Of a DNA stretch of 64,000 nt, positions 52,800 through 61,261 are shown piece after piece. The stretch is from positions 1 to 64,000 of the forward strand of contig JBOGCH010000029.1 in NCBI GenBank assembly GCA_051656645.1, given 5' to 3'. The notes under the pieces are model-generated. The model made no database searches and was not told the origin of the DNA. It worked only from the letters and a program-made list of their open reading frames with translations. Made by a program: the position numbers and the translations under genes. This DNA is from JBOGCH01 sp051656645. GTDB lineage: Bacteria; Bacteroidota; Bacteroidia; Bacteroidales; Marinifilaceae. Each line of letters opens with the position of its first letter. The stretch's first letter is position 1.

Positions 52800-54875
52800 T
52801 TACCACTTATAAATGAATTGCGCTGTTAGCGTACACTTTTTATTTCCGTATATCTCATCTGCCGCAGAGCCCAGGGAACTCTTTCCCGGATAAACAATGC
52901 ACTCTGCACGCGTTTGCAGTTCTATACGGTTACTCGCTTTGTACGTAAAATTTAATACATTGTGAAAGGTGCGTTGATAAAGCAATACCGAACTATAACC
53001 GTACCGAATTATAGGTGCTGAAAGGTATATTCGACTATTGTAACCATCCGTATCGCCATAAGCCACAGCGGCCGAAACACGAAATACATCCCTATCATAC
53101 GCAACACGCAAGGAAGCTGCAACTCCCCACTCCTCCACCGCATGCTTAGCATAATAAGAAAGTCCTGTTTGTATAAGCAATGAGAAGTCACCCAGTGAGT
53201 CACAACCATAACGCATTCGCACCTCTTGCCTGTATTTTAACACTGTAAGCTCCTTCTCCTCATCCTCCGGCTTGCCCCACGTTCTTATCCGAGCACTTAA
53301 TGTATGGCGTTTTTTACTATACGTCCATTCCGCTCTAACATCATGTCCCCAACGTGGCTCCGATATTCTATAACGAGGCCGTAACGGCGAAAAAACGTCA
53401 CCACGAACTCGGAGCATTGAAAATCTTCCCACATTACTCTCCCACTGCCCCATTAATCCCTGCTCATTGCCAACACCGGAAAAAGCTGTTGTAGCGTTGG
53501 CAAAACGCGAGTTATATGATTTTCCTAAATATCGGCCACCTAGCAAAGCATTCCAGCGGTCTCCACGGTACACCACATTCAACATAAAGGCAATGTCATT
53601 TTTTAATACATCCAGTCGAGATCCCGATGCCGAGAACACCCCCTCGCCACTCACAGCTATCCTGCCGGGCGAAAAAGCAAAATACGTACCTCCCAACAGG
53701 CGCTTACGGCCATTATCCTCCCACTGACTATACACTCTTGTCGGAAAACGGTATAGTCCCGGCGTATAGTGATAAGCCATACCCATTACTCCCACCTTAA
53801 ACAACATACCATTCCACTCCAAGCGGCCACCACCGCAAAGTTCCTCTACTTGCCTACGGCCTGATTGTTCACGTAGATTGCGGTGTAAACCATCCGTTCG
53901 CAGCGTAGCAAACAAAACGGAATCCCCATCGGCGGCAGCTATCGCATAATACTTACCATCCCACTTATTATAGGAACCAAACATCTCCACACATACCCCC
54001 GGGAGCGGCCGGTACTGCAAGGTAATACCGCGAAAATAGTCACCCTCACGCCAAGATCGGTGAGGAGTTACTCCATTCCCCATGCTTATGCCATTAGTAA
54101 AGGCATTTCCTAACGCAAAGCGGTTGCATAACATTAAACCATGTCCCCATGCCAATGAGTAGCTGCCCACCAAAACAGACAGCCAATCCGTTCGGAAATG
54201 CACATAACCGTTAACATAATCTACTCCCAAAGGACGTCCACCGCCGGCAAATCCTTCCCCCGCATCCTGTTCCAACGCCATGCCGGCATCCCATTTTGTT
54301 CCCTGTTGTAATCGAGCTTTTACACCAAATGCGTAGGGGACACCCTCAAAACGGGTTTCCTCATAACGCTTTCGCTCGCTCTCCTTTATAATCTCGTCAT
54401 AGGGATAGCGTAAAAAACCCTCCTTACGCGGCCATTGGATTACTGTTCTGGTAAATACCTCTCCCTTTAACGGAGCAATTGTTTCGGATTTGCGTAACTT
54501 TGTTTTTGCATCCGCATAAACAAAGTTACGCAAGTTGTTATAAACAGCCTGCGTTATACCATCCACCAACAACAGCTCCGACACGGCTATAAAACTTCCC
54601 GCACGTCCTCTAAAGCGAATTATATTATCTATCTGATAACCGGACAAAAAAATGAGTTGTGACAATTGCTCGGCATTCACATGGTTTATATCCCATGGAC
54701 AATCTAATAAAGCGTATAAAAATGCCGTATACTCCTCAATATCCACCTCATCCTCAGCGGTCAGTTCCGCTAATACACGTTGTACCACATTGTCACGCTG
54801 TGCCATTGCAGAATAAGTAATGGACAAAAGCAATAACAACAGGGCATACTTTCGTATATAGCACCTCATTTTCAT
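52800..54875 (-). CDS. Exported helix-hairpin-helix protein with outer-membrane-barrel-like C-domain
   Basis: I start at ATG 54875, which gives 691 residues and a normal signal peptide (ending SAMAQRD); the longer frame adds 19 residues in front. Residues about 30-115 contain a ComEA-like helix-hairpin-helix pair: CPWDINHVNAEQLSQLIFLSGYQIDNIIRFRG then FIAVSELLLVDGITQAVYNNLR (in parts). The remaining 570 residues are rich in amphipathic strands (AGMALEQDAGEGF, YSLAWGHGLMLCNRF, RGITLQYRPLPG) and end KKCTLTAQFIYKW, with a terminal aromatic like outer-membrane barrels. A DNA-binding HhH fused to a barrel would suit DNA uptake or surface binding, but the HhH fold also serves other roles. Not characterised. 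Confidence 0.7.
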   Translation of the reverse strand: MKMRCYIRKYALLLLLLSITYSAMAQRDNVVQRVLAELTAEDEVDIEEYTAFLYALLDCPWDINHVNAEQLSQLIFLSGYQIDNIIRFRGRAGSFIAVSELLLVDGITQAVYNNLRNFVYADAKTKLRKSETIAPLKGEVFTRTVIQWPRKEGFLRYPYDEIIKESERKRYEETRFEGVPYAFGVKARLQQGTKWDAGMALEQDAGEGFAGGGRPLGVDYVNGYVHFRTDWLSVLVGSYSLAWGHGLMLCNRFALGNAFTNGISMGNGVTPHRSWREGDYFRGITLQYRPLPGVCVEMFGSYNKWDGKYYAIAAADGDSVLFATLRTDGLHRNLREQSGRRQVEELCGGGRLEWNGMLFKVGVMGMAYHYTPGLYRFPTRVYSQWEDNGRKRLLGGTYFAFSPGRIAVSGEGVFSASGSRLDVLKNDIAFMLNVVYRGDRWNALLGGRYLGKSYNSRFANATTAFSGVGNEQGLMGQWESNVGRFSMLRVRGDVFSPLRPRYRISEPRWGHDVRAEWTYSKKRHTLSARIRTWGKPEDEEKELTVLKYRQEVRMRYGCDSLGDFSLLIQTGLSYYAKHAVEEWGVAASLRVAYDRDVFRVSAAVAYGDTDGYNSRIYLSAPIIRYGYSSVLLYQRTFHNVLNFTYKASNRIELQTRAECIVYPGKSSLGSAADEIYGNKKCTLTAQFIYKW

Positions 54876-54964
54876 ATAGTTATTACGCACCAACACTGTG
54901 CAGTGTTTAGGGATAGTTATTCTAAATACCACAACTACACATTCAACGAGGCTGCGTTCCGTCC

Positions 54965-55145
54965 GCTCTCTGGTCTCCCTCTGGTTGCTCCCTGTTTGCT
55001 CTCTGTCAAGTCCGCATTAAGTTCGCATCAACTTCGTGTTATGTTCGTGTCTATAGACTCGAAGTTAATACGAACTTGATGCGAACTTAATGCCTAGTTA
55101 ATAGGGAGCAATCAGGGGGAGACCAGAGCGTAAATAGAGGGGAAT
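54965..55145. repeat. 11-bp-periodic hairpin element (element C)
   Basis: About sixteen 11-bp units can be cut, for example CTCTCTGGTCT, GTCCGCATTAA, GTTCGCATCAA, TTAATACGAAC and TTGATGCGAAC. The hairpin is centred on CTATAG (55051-55056) with arms 55014-55050 and 55057-55093, about 32 of 37 positions paired (counting G-U). Outside are CT-rich units (CTCTGGTCTCCC) and their complements (GGGGGAGACCAGAG). In plus orientation it aligns with the reverse complement of element B, and differs from it by compensatory changes in the stem. Confidence 0.85.
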
Positions 55146-55253
55146 CCAAGAGAAGCCGAGGCGATTCCTGAACGGGATTCCGAATATGCCCAAATGTATC
55201 CGAATGCCATAAAAATTAAGAGCTAAGATACTTAAGCATTGTTGATAATTTAT

Positions 55254-55261
55254 TAAATTTG
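55254..55261 (+). promoter_or_regulatory. Candidate leuS -7 box
   Basis: TAAATTTG matches TAnnTTTG, about 40 bp before the leuS start codon. No good -33 box is seen at 19 bp. Element C lies upstream of it. Confidence 0.4.
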
Positions 55262-55301
55262 CCAATTCACGCATGTTGATAACAAAATAATACCGCATAT
55301 A

Positions 55302-58070
55302 ATGGAATACAATTTTAAGGAGATTGAGCAGAAGTGGCAAGAAGTTTGGCGCCACGATAAGGTTTACCACGTAGAAGTGGACGCAAATAAGCCTAAATTT
55401 TACGTATTGGATATGTTCCCTTACCCATCGGGAGCAGGACTACACGTGGGACATCCACTGGGATATATTGCATCCGATATCTACTCTCGTTACAAGCGTT
55501 TGAAAGGCTTTAACGTTCTTCATCCAATGGGTTACGATGCGTACGGACTGCCTGCGGAGCAGTATGCCATCCAAACGGGACAACACCCTGCCATTACTAC
55601 CGAAAAAAATATAGCGCGCTACCGCGAGCAGTTAGATAAGATTGGTTTCTCATTTGACTGGGATCGCGAAGTACGCACTTGCGATGCGGATTACTATAAA
55701 TGGACACAATGGACATTTATCCGCATGTTTAACAGTTGGTTTAACAAGGATACGCAAAAAGCGGAAAGCATAGAGACACTTGTTGCTCGTTTTGCAGAAA
55801 GCGGAAACGCTAATGTAAATGCAGCACAAAGTGAATGTGATGCTTTCACTGCCGAGCAATGGAACGCTATGAGCGAAAAGGAACAACAAACCATGTTGTT
55901 ACATTACCGCATTGCTTACCTTGCAGACACTATGGTTAACTGGTGCCCAGCGTTGGGGACAGTGTTGGCCAACGACGAGGTGAAAGAGGGATTATCAGTA
56001 CGTGGTGGACACCCTGTGGTACAAAAGAAAATGCGCCAATGGTCACTACGCGTATCGGCTTATTCTCAACGCCTGCTTGACGGATTGGAAACTGTGGAGT
56101 GGAGTGACTCTATCAAAGATATTCAACGTAACTGGATTGGACGCTCACAAGGTGCAGAAGTACTTTTCGACGTTAAAAATAGTGATATAAAACTTGAAAT
56201 ATTTACAACTCGTCCTGACACAATCTACGGAGTTAGTTTCATGGTATTGGCACCAGAGAGTGCATATACTGCTCAACTAACTACACCGGAACAAAAAGAG
56301 GCTGTAGCGGAATATTTAGAGTATGTGTCTAAACGTACCGAGCGCGAACGTCAATCGGAAGTGAAAACAGTTACAGGAGTATTTACCGGATCATATGCAG
56401 TGAATCCGTTTACAGGAGAAGAGATCCCTGTATGGGTAAGCGAGTATGTATTGTCCGGCTATGGTACAGGTGCTATTATGGCAGTACCTGCGCATGACTC
56501 TCGCGACTGGGCTTTTGCAAACAAATTTGGTTTACAAATTGTTCCTGTTATTGACAATGGCGAAGAGCACGACATGACTCAAGGCTCATACGATGCCAAA
56601 GAGGGTGTAATGATTAACAGTGGTGTAATTACCGGTAAACAAGTAAAAGAAGCTATTGCATACATTGTTGGCGAGATTGAAGGGCGCGGTATTGGACGTG
56701 GTAAAATTAACTACCGTCTACGCGATGCTATCTTTAGCCGTCAGCGCTATTGGGGAGAACCATTCCCAGTTTATTACAAGGAGGACATGCCTTACATGAT
56801 GGACGACTCAAAATTACCTTTAGAGCTTCCTGAAATTGATAAATATTTACCAACTGAAACAGGCGAGCCACCATTGGGACGCGCTAAGGGATGGATTACT
56901 GAGGAAGGTTATCCGTTGGAGTTGAACACAATGCCAGGCTTTGCCGGATCGTCAGCTTACTACTTGCGTTACCAAGATCCTAGCAACACTAATGCACTTG
57001 TTTCTAAAGAGGCTAACAACTACTGGCGTAATGTGGACCTTTACTTAGGTGGTGCGGAACACGCTACAGGTCACTTAATCTATGCACGTTTCTGGAACAT
57101 GTTCCTATACGATTTAGGATTAGTGTGCGAGGCAGAGCCATTTAAAAAGATGATTAACCAAGGAATGATCCAAGGACGTTCCAACTTTGTATATCGTATT
57201 CAAGGAACCAACACATTCGTATCGTACGGATTGAAGGATCAGCACGACACTACTCAAATCCACGTGGATGTAAACATTGTGCGTAATGACGTATTGGACA
57301 CGGAGGCTTTCAAAAACTGGTTACCTGAGTTTGCTACTGCCGAGTTTATTCTTGAAGATGGCAAATATGTATGCGGATATGCTGTTGAGAAAATGTCTAA
57401 GTCTATGTTTAACGTAGTAAATCCGGATGATATTATTGAGGAGTTTGGTGCCGATACATTACGTTTGTACGAGATGTTCCTAGGACCACTGGAAGCTCAT
57501 AAGCCTTGGGATACCAAAGGTATTGACGGTGTATACAAGTTTTTACGTAAATTTTGGCGTTTATTCTATAACAACGACACATTTGTAGTTACAGACGAAG
57601 AACCTACACGCGAAGAGCTTAAAGTACTTCATAAAACGCTTAAGAAGATTGAGTTTGATATTGAGAACTTCTCTTTCAACACCTCTATCCCTGCGTTTAT
57701 GATTGCAACAAATGAGTTAGGTACATTAAAATGCAGCAAACGTGCTATTCTAGAACCGCTTGTTGTGGCTATGGCTCCTTACGCTCCGCACATTGCAGAA
57801 GAGTTATGGCATGCCCTAGGACATCAAAACAGCGTTTGTACAACCGCATTCCCAGCATGGAGTGAGGAGTACTTAGTTGAAAACAGTTTTGATTACCCTG
57901 TGAGCTTTAACGGAAAAGTACGCTTTAAACTTTCAATGCCTACAACCGCAACGAAAGAGGATGTGGAAAAAGCTGCTCTTGCCAGCGAAGAAGCTGCTAA
58001 GTGGATTGATGGCAAACCGGTTAAGAAGATTATTGTGGTGCCAAATAAGATTATAAATATTGTTTGCTAA
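55302..58070 (+). CDS. leuS: Leucine--tRNA ligase
   Basis: The protein has 922 residues. It charges tRNA-Leu in the cytoplasm and proof-reads mischarged products. The HIGH motif is HVGH (48-51) and KMSKS is at 697-701. The large CP1 editing insertion (about 230-430) contains TRPDTIYGVSFMVLAPES and the conserved GYGTGAIMAVPAHDSRDW. The insertion before KMSKS (NQGMIQGRSNFVYRIQGTN in part) is usual in Bacteroidetes LeuRS. The anticodon-binding and C-terminal domains follow. Start at ATG 55302. It ends at a good terminator. Confidence 0.96.
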   Translation: MEYNFKEIEQKWQEVWRHDKVYHVEVDANKPKFYVLDMFPYPSGAGLHVGHPLGYIASDIYSRYKRLKGFNVLHPMGYDAYGLPAEQYAIQTGQHPAITTEKNIARYREQLDKIGFSFDWDREVRTCDADYYKWTQWTFIRMFNSWFNKDTQKAESIETLVARFAESGNANVNAAQSECDAFTAEQWNAMSEKEQQTMLLHYRIAYLADTMVNWCPALGTVLANDEVKEGLSVRGGHPVVQKKMRQWSLRVSAYSQRLLDGLETVEWSDSIKDIQRNWIGRSQGAEVLFDVKNSDIKLEIFTTRPDTIYGVSFMVLAPESAYTAQLTTPEQKEAVAEYLEYVSKRTERERQSEVKTVTGVFTGSYAVNPFTGEEIPVWVSEYVLSGYGTGAIMAVPAHDSRDWAFANKFGLQIVPVIDNGEEHDMTQGSYDAKEGVMINSGVITGKQVKEAIAYIVGEIEGRGIGRGKINYRLRDAIFSRQRYWGEPFPVYYKEDMPYMMDDSKLPLELPEIDKYLPTETGEPPLGRAKGWITEEGYPLELNTMPGFAGSSAYYLRYQDPSNTNALVSKEANNYWRNVDLYLGGAEHATGHLIYARFWNMFLYDLGLVCEAEPFKKMINQGMIQGRSNFVYRIQGTNTFVSYGLKDQHDTTQIHVDVNIVRNDVLDTEAFKNWLPEFATAEFILEDGKYVCGYAVEKMSKSMFNVVNPDDIIEEFGADTLRLYEMFLGPLEAHKPWDTKGIDGVYKFLRKFWRLFYNNDTFVVTDEEPTREELKVLHKTLKKIEFDIENFSFNTSIPAFMIATNELGTLKCSKRAILEPLVVAMAPYAPHIAEELWHALGHQNSVCTTAFPAWSEEYLVENSFDYPVSFNGKVRFKLSMPTTATKEDVEKAALASEEAAKWIDGKPVKKIIVVPNKIINIVC

Positions 58071-58092
58071 GCACTTAATAAGTATAAATAAC

Positions 58093-58129
58093 AATGAGGT
58101 TGCCTTTTTAAAAGCAACCTCATTTTTTA
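58093..58129 (+). terminator. leuS terminator
   Basis: AATGAGGTTGC (58093-58103) pairs perfectly with GCAACCTCATT (58114-58124) and is followed by a T-run. Confidence 0.85.
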
Positions 58130-58133
58130 TTAC

Positions 58134-58173
58134 AAAAAATATCCGTGAGTATTTTACAATGCTCACGGATATT
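58134..58173 (-). terminator. Terminator of the SusC/SusD locus
   Basis: On the minus strand AATATCCGTGAG (58173-58162) pairs perfectly with CTCACGGATATT (58149-58138), with T6 at 58139-58134. It lies 20 nt past the last gene of the locus. Confidence 0.85.
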
Positions 58174-58193
58174 AATTTGATATAGAATATGGA

Positions 58194-59417
58194 TTAGTCT
58201 ACTAGAGAGCGTACCATAATGTTTCTTATCATTGCATGTCCATTTCCTGATGCCATGACCGATAATTTTATATAACGTACATCTTGGATATTCGTTATAC
58301 TACAATCTTGGCCTTCTTGAGAAACTCCATCAATACTATGCGTTCCTAAGTCATACCACTCAGTTGTAGGAGTAGGTTCATCTACACATCCTTCAAGCTT
58401 AATTAAAGATTGTCCAGCTGTTCCTGTTTGACGTTTGAATACAGTTACCACCGTTGGTTTAATTAGCTGTTTAAAGTCAATTACAATGTAATGAGGAATT
58501 GAACTTCCACCATTTGTCCACTTAGAGTGCCAGAATTTTGAGTCATCCTCATCAATTGCAAACTCGGCATGCCCTTGACCTGCACCTTCACCGCTTCTCT
58601 CTTCTGATGAGAAATCAACAACTTCCCAAACACCTTTGTTTGGTAACAGAGCCTCACGGAAAGTTTTGAATGTGCCTTTTACACCTTCTGATGTATTACC
58701 AATGTAATCTTGTGTTTTAAACTCATAATGATATTCAGTTACCTCAGATAGTTTCGTTACAAGTTGAGTGTCATGAAAATACTGCAAATTCTTGATAACA
58801 AGAATATCGGTTTCTTCATTTGTTTCTTCATCAACTTGATACACACGTAGCATAACTCGATCTAAATCATCATCGGTTGGGTTTACCCAAGTCAACAACG
58901 CGCTACTTGCAACTGGCGCAACAATAACACCCGTAACTTCTGCAGGTGCTGTCTCATCCGGAGTTGGAGCACCAACTTCAGTAGTTCCAAGTGATTTTTC
59001 CATATTGTCAGAGACACATTTCACCGTTACATTATACGTTGTATTATATAAACGTTCAATGACATATGAGGTCTGTGTTTTAGGAACAGCTTGAGAGTAT
59101 AGTGTTGCATCAATTGGTCCAGACACCTCACCATTTTCTTCCTGTGTTGATTTTGATTCAACGCCTTTCCACTCCACAATATAGTAAGATACATCCCCCT
59201 CAGGAGCATTCCACTCTACTGTTAATTCGCGTAATCCGGGTGTTAAACGTACACCTGAAACCTCTTTATCAAAGGTACCACCTGTTGGCAGCTCAACTCC
59301 AATATTAATTTCTCCACCTGTAGATAATACATCTGAATCGTTATTACATTGAGTAAATAACAAGGTCAAACAAAGTAAGGGTAGAGAAATAAGAAAAGAT
59401 TTAAAATTATTTTTCAT
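58194..59417 (-). CDS. Surface lipoprotein with fibronectin-like and F5/8 type C domains
   Basis: Start at ATG 59417 gives 407 residues; a TTG five codons upstream is less likely. The lipoprotein signal ends LLFTQC. Residues about 45-240 carry two immunoglobulin-like segments: GVRLTPGLRELTVEWNAPEGDVSYYIVEW, then GVIVAPVASSALLTWVNPTDDDLDRVMLRVYQ (each in part), similar to DUF4998/Fn3 modules. Residues about 265-405 are a discoidin (F5/8 type C) domain: EEDDSKFWHSKWT-type, HYIVIDFKQLIKPTVVTVFKRQ, DVRYIKLSVMASGNGHAMI. Discoidin domains commonly bind galactosides or other glycans. As the last gene of the locus it probably assists surface glycan capture. Confidence 0.75.
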   Translation of the reverse strand: MKNNFKSFLISLPLLCLTLLFTQCNNDSDVLSTGGEINIGVELPTGGTFDKEVSGVRLTPGLRELTVEWNAPEGDVSYYIVEWKGVESKSTQEENGEVSGPIDATLYSQAVPKTQTSYVIERLYNTTYNVTVKCVSDNMEKSLGTTEVGAPTPDETAPAEVTGVIVAPVASSALLTWVNPTDDDLDRVMLRVYQVDEETNEETDILVIKNLQYFHDTQLVTKLSEVTEYHYEFKTQDYIGNTSEGVKGTFKTFREALLPNKGVWEVVDFSSEERSGEGAGQGHAEFAIDEDDSKFWHSKWTNGGSSIPHYIVIDFKQLIKPTVVTVFKRQTGTAGQSLIKLEGCVDEPTPTTEWYDLGTHSIDGVSQEGQDCSITNIQDVRYIKLSVMASGNGHAMIRNIMVRSLVD

Positions 59418-59449
59418 ATCTATGATCTCCAATTATTAACTATTAATCG

Positions 59450-60544
59450 TTATTTTCTCAATATAAATGGATGCGTAATTTCCATTAACCAAGTTCCTGT
59501 TTCGTTAATTTTATAACCGTTTCTGAAACGTGGTGAGAAAGTAACAAACTGTTGTGCTCCCGGTTTTGCATTATGTGCATCTAACAATTCTTGTCCTGCA
59601 GGCGAGAATGTACAAGATTCCCAACGTACACAATAATATGCAAGATATAAGTTTGTTCCATCAGCATATTGACGTCCAAACGAAGGCCATGGTACAGTAG
59701 GGAAGTTAAAGATACAAGCTGTATCATTTTTAATTACCTTATCAAATGCGCCCGACTCAGCGATTGAGTTGTCATGATAGTTATTTAAATACGATGCTCC
59801 CGATGGCCAAAAGATGATATCATCGCCCTTGAATGGTTTCCCTTCAGCATCTCTCACAACCATAATTACTTTTAGCATATCACCATCTTCAATCTTTGTT
59901 AGACGGCGTTTTGGATTCGTATTATTTAATACTTGTTCCTTTTCTACTGTCGAATACGTACTCGCCGATGATGGTTGAAGACCTACGCGGTCTTTTTCGC
60001 CAGTGGCAGGGATACCATTAATCATGTCACCAAAATCAGTTGCCGTCTCGAACGATTTTGAGATTAACTTAAACTTACAGAAATCTCTAAATACTTTTGA
60101 GTCGTTAACATTCGTAGCACGAACATCTAGACTATAGTAAGTTTTAGGCAAACGTTGTGTAGCACCATTAAATATAATTTGTCCACTATATGGATTTACC
60201 TCAAATGGAGCCACCTGTTTTTTTAGTAATTTCTTACTCACCAAGTCCATGGTACTATCTTGATCCGGATGGAAAGCTTCTGTCCATGTATTGATTTCGT
60301 ATGTATTGATAGCCTCTTCTTGACCTGTTTTTAAATCACGAAATGCTGCAATATCAAAGATAATAGGACGAGTAGACCCATCAACTTCAGGAATTGCTGA
60401 CATTTGGAATAATCCACGAATTACTTCAACCGTATCTTCGCGCATTTTAATTCCTTCATGACTAAAAAAACCTTCTTGGGGCACACTACAACACATCATT
60501 CCAGCTCCCAATATCCCCGTATAAAGTATATGCTTTAGTTTCAT
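59450..60544 (-). CDS. DUF5007-like lipoprotein of the SusC/SusD locus
   Basis: The protein has 364 residues, with a lipoprotein signal ending GAGMMCC. The pattern resembles DUF5007, which occurs only in Sus-like loci beside FAS1 proteins: VEVIRGLFQMSAIPEVDGSTRPIIFDI, VNPYSGQIIFNGATQRLPKTYYSLDVRATNV and FSPRFRNGYKINETGTWLMEI (each in part). The name is a recall-based assignment. It is probably a surface glycan-binding or accessory protein. It lies between the FAS1 gene (32 bp) and the F5/8 gene (32 bp) in one unit. Confidence 0.6.
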   Translation of the reverse strand: MKLKHILYTGILGAGMMCCSVPQEGFFSHEGIKMREDTVEVIRGLFQMSAIPEVDGSTRPIIFDIAAFRDLKTGQEEAINTYEINTWTEAFHPDQDSTMDLVSKKLLKKQVAPFEVNPYSGQIIFNGATQRLPKTYYSLDVRATNVNDSKVFRDFCKFKLISKSFETATDFGDMINGIPATGEKDRVGLQPSSASTYSTVEKEQVLNNTNPKRRLTKIEDGDMLKVIMVVRDAEGKPFKGDDIIFWPSGASYLNNYHDNSIAESGAFDKVIKNDTACIFNFPTVPWPSFGRQYADGTNLYLAYYCVRWESCTFSPAGQELLDAHNAKPGAQQFVTFSPRFRNGYKINETGTWLMEITHPFILRK

Positions 60545-60576
60545 TTCATTAAAATTTTAAAGTTGTTATTGTACTT

Positions 60577-61239
60577 TTAGTTTCCACTTGGATTATGGAA
60601 AAATAATACATGCGCATTATTAAGCACGTGAATTACACCTGTTGTTGATATAATGCCCGACGTTTGAATACGCTCTCTCGTATCGCGCTCTTTCTCATTA
60701 AGATCGCCGTAACCATCTTTGTTGTACTCGTCGAATGTTTTACCACGTTTATTAATGAAGAATAGATAATCTACCTCATTTACTAACTGACCAGTATATA
60801 CTTTTTGCGGTTCTTTGCTCAACTTAAATTCACGTCCAATAAAAGAAGTGTAAACTTCACCTTCCTTTACAAGATCTTCGCGAGTTAAGCGCTCATTAAA
60901 CATGTACATTTGTATTGAGTCCTTCAATACTTGAACAGGAATACTATCAAAAGAGTATTGTGCCTCTGGGTCAAAACCTCTACGATACGTCAATTCTTTA
61001 TCGACATAATTTTTAAAACAATAGTTTGTTGGAGCATAAAAAGTTCCAGCCTTATTTACATCGTCTTTTAATCCCGCGCGATCAATGGCAATGACTAGCG
61101 TATCAAACAGAGGTTTACTTTTTAAGAAATCGTATGTACTAACATACACGTTAGGATCGGCAACTCCACCATCTATTAAATAGTCATCACCACAACTCAC
61201 ACCCAACGCTATCAATACTAAAAATAATAACTTTTTCAT
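60577..61239 (-). CDS. Fasciclin (FAS1) domain lipoprotein
   Basis: The protein has 220 residues, with a lipoprotein signal ending IALGVSC. The FAS1 domain fills the rest, with the H1-like motif GTFYAPTNYCF and the H2-like ending GIISTTGVIHVLNNAHVLFF. FAS1 folds are cell-adhesion or ligand-binding modules; in Bacteroidetes they often accompany SusD as surface lipoproteins. The unusual GYGDLNEKERDTRERIQTSG insert lies before the last strand. It starts 22 bp after susD and is co-transcribed. Confidence 0.8.
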   Translation of the reverse strand: MKKLLFLVLIALGVSCGDDYLIDGGVADPNVYVSTYDFLKSKPLFDTLVIAIDRAGLKDDVNKAGTFYAPTNYCFKNYVDKELTYRRGFDPEAQYSFDSIPVQVLKDSIQMYMFNERLTREDLVKEGEVYTSFIGREFKLSKEPQKVYTGQLVNEVDYLFFINKRGKTFDEYNKDGYGDLNEKERDTRERIQTSGIISTTGVIHVLNNAHVLFFHNPSGN

Positions 61240-61261
61240 TTTCTAACTTTTTAATATATGG

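Larger units (their letters stand above)
54876..55301. other. Divergent intergenic region containing element C
   Basis: Between the HhH gene and leuS. It holds the 11-bp-periodic hairpin at 54965-55145 and the leuS -7 box. No gene is supported. Confidence 0.6.
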
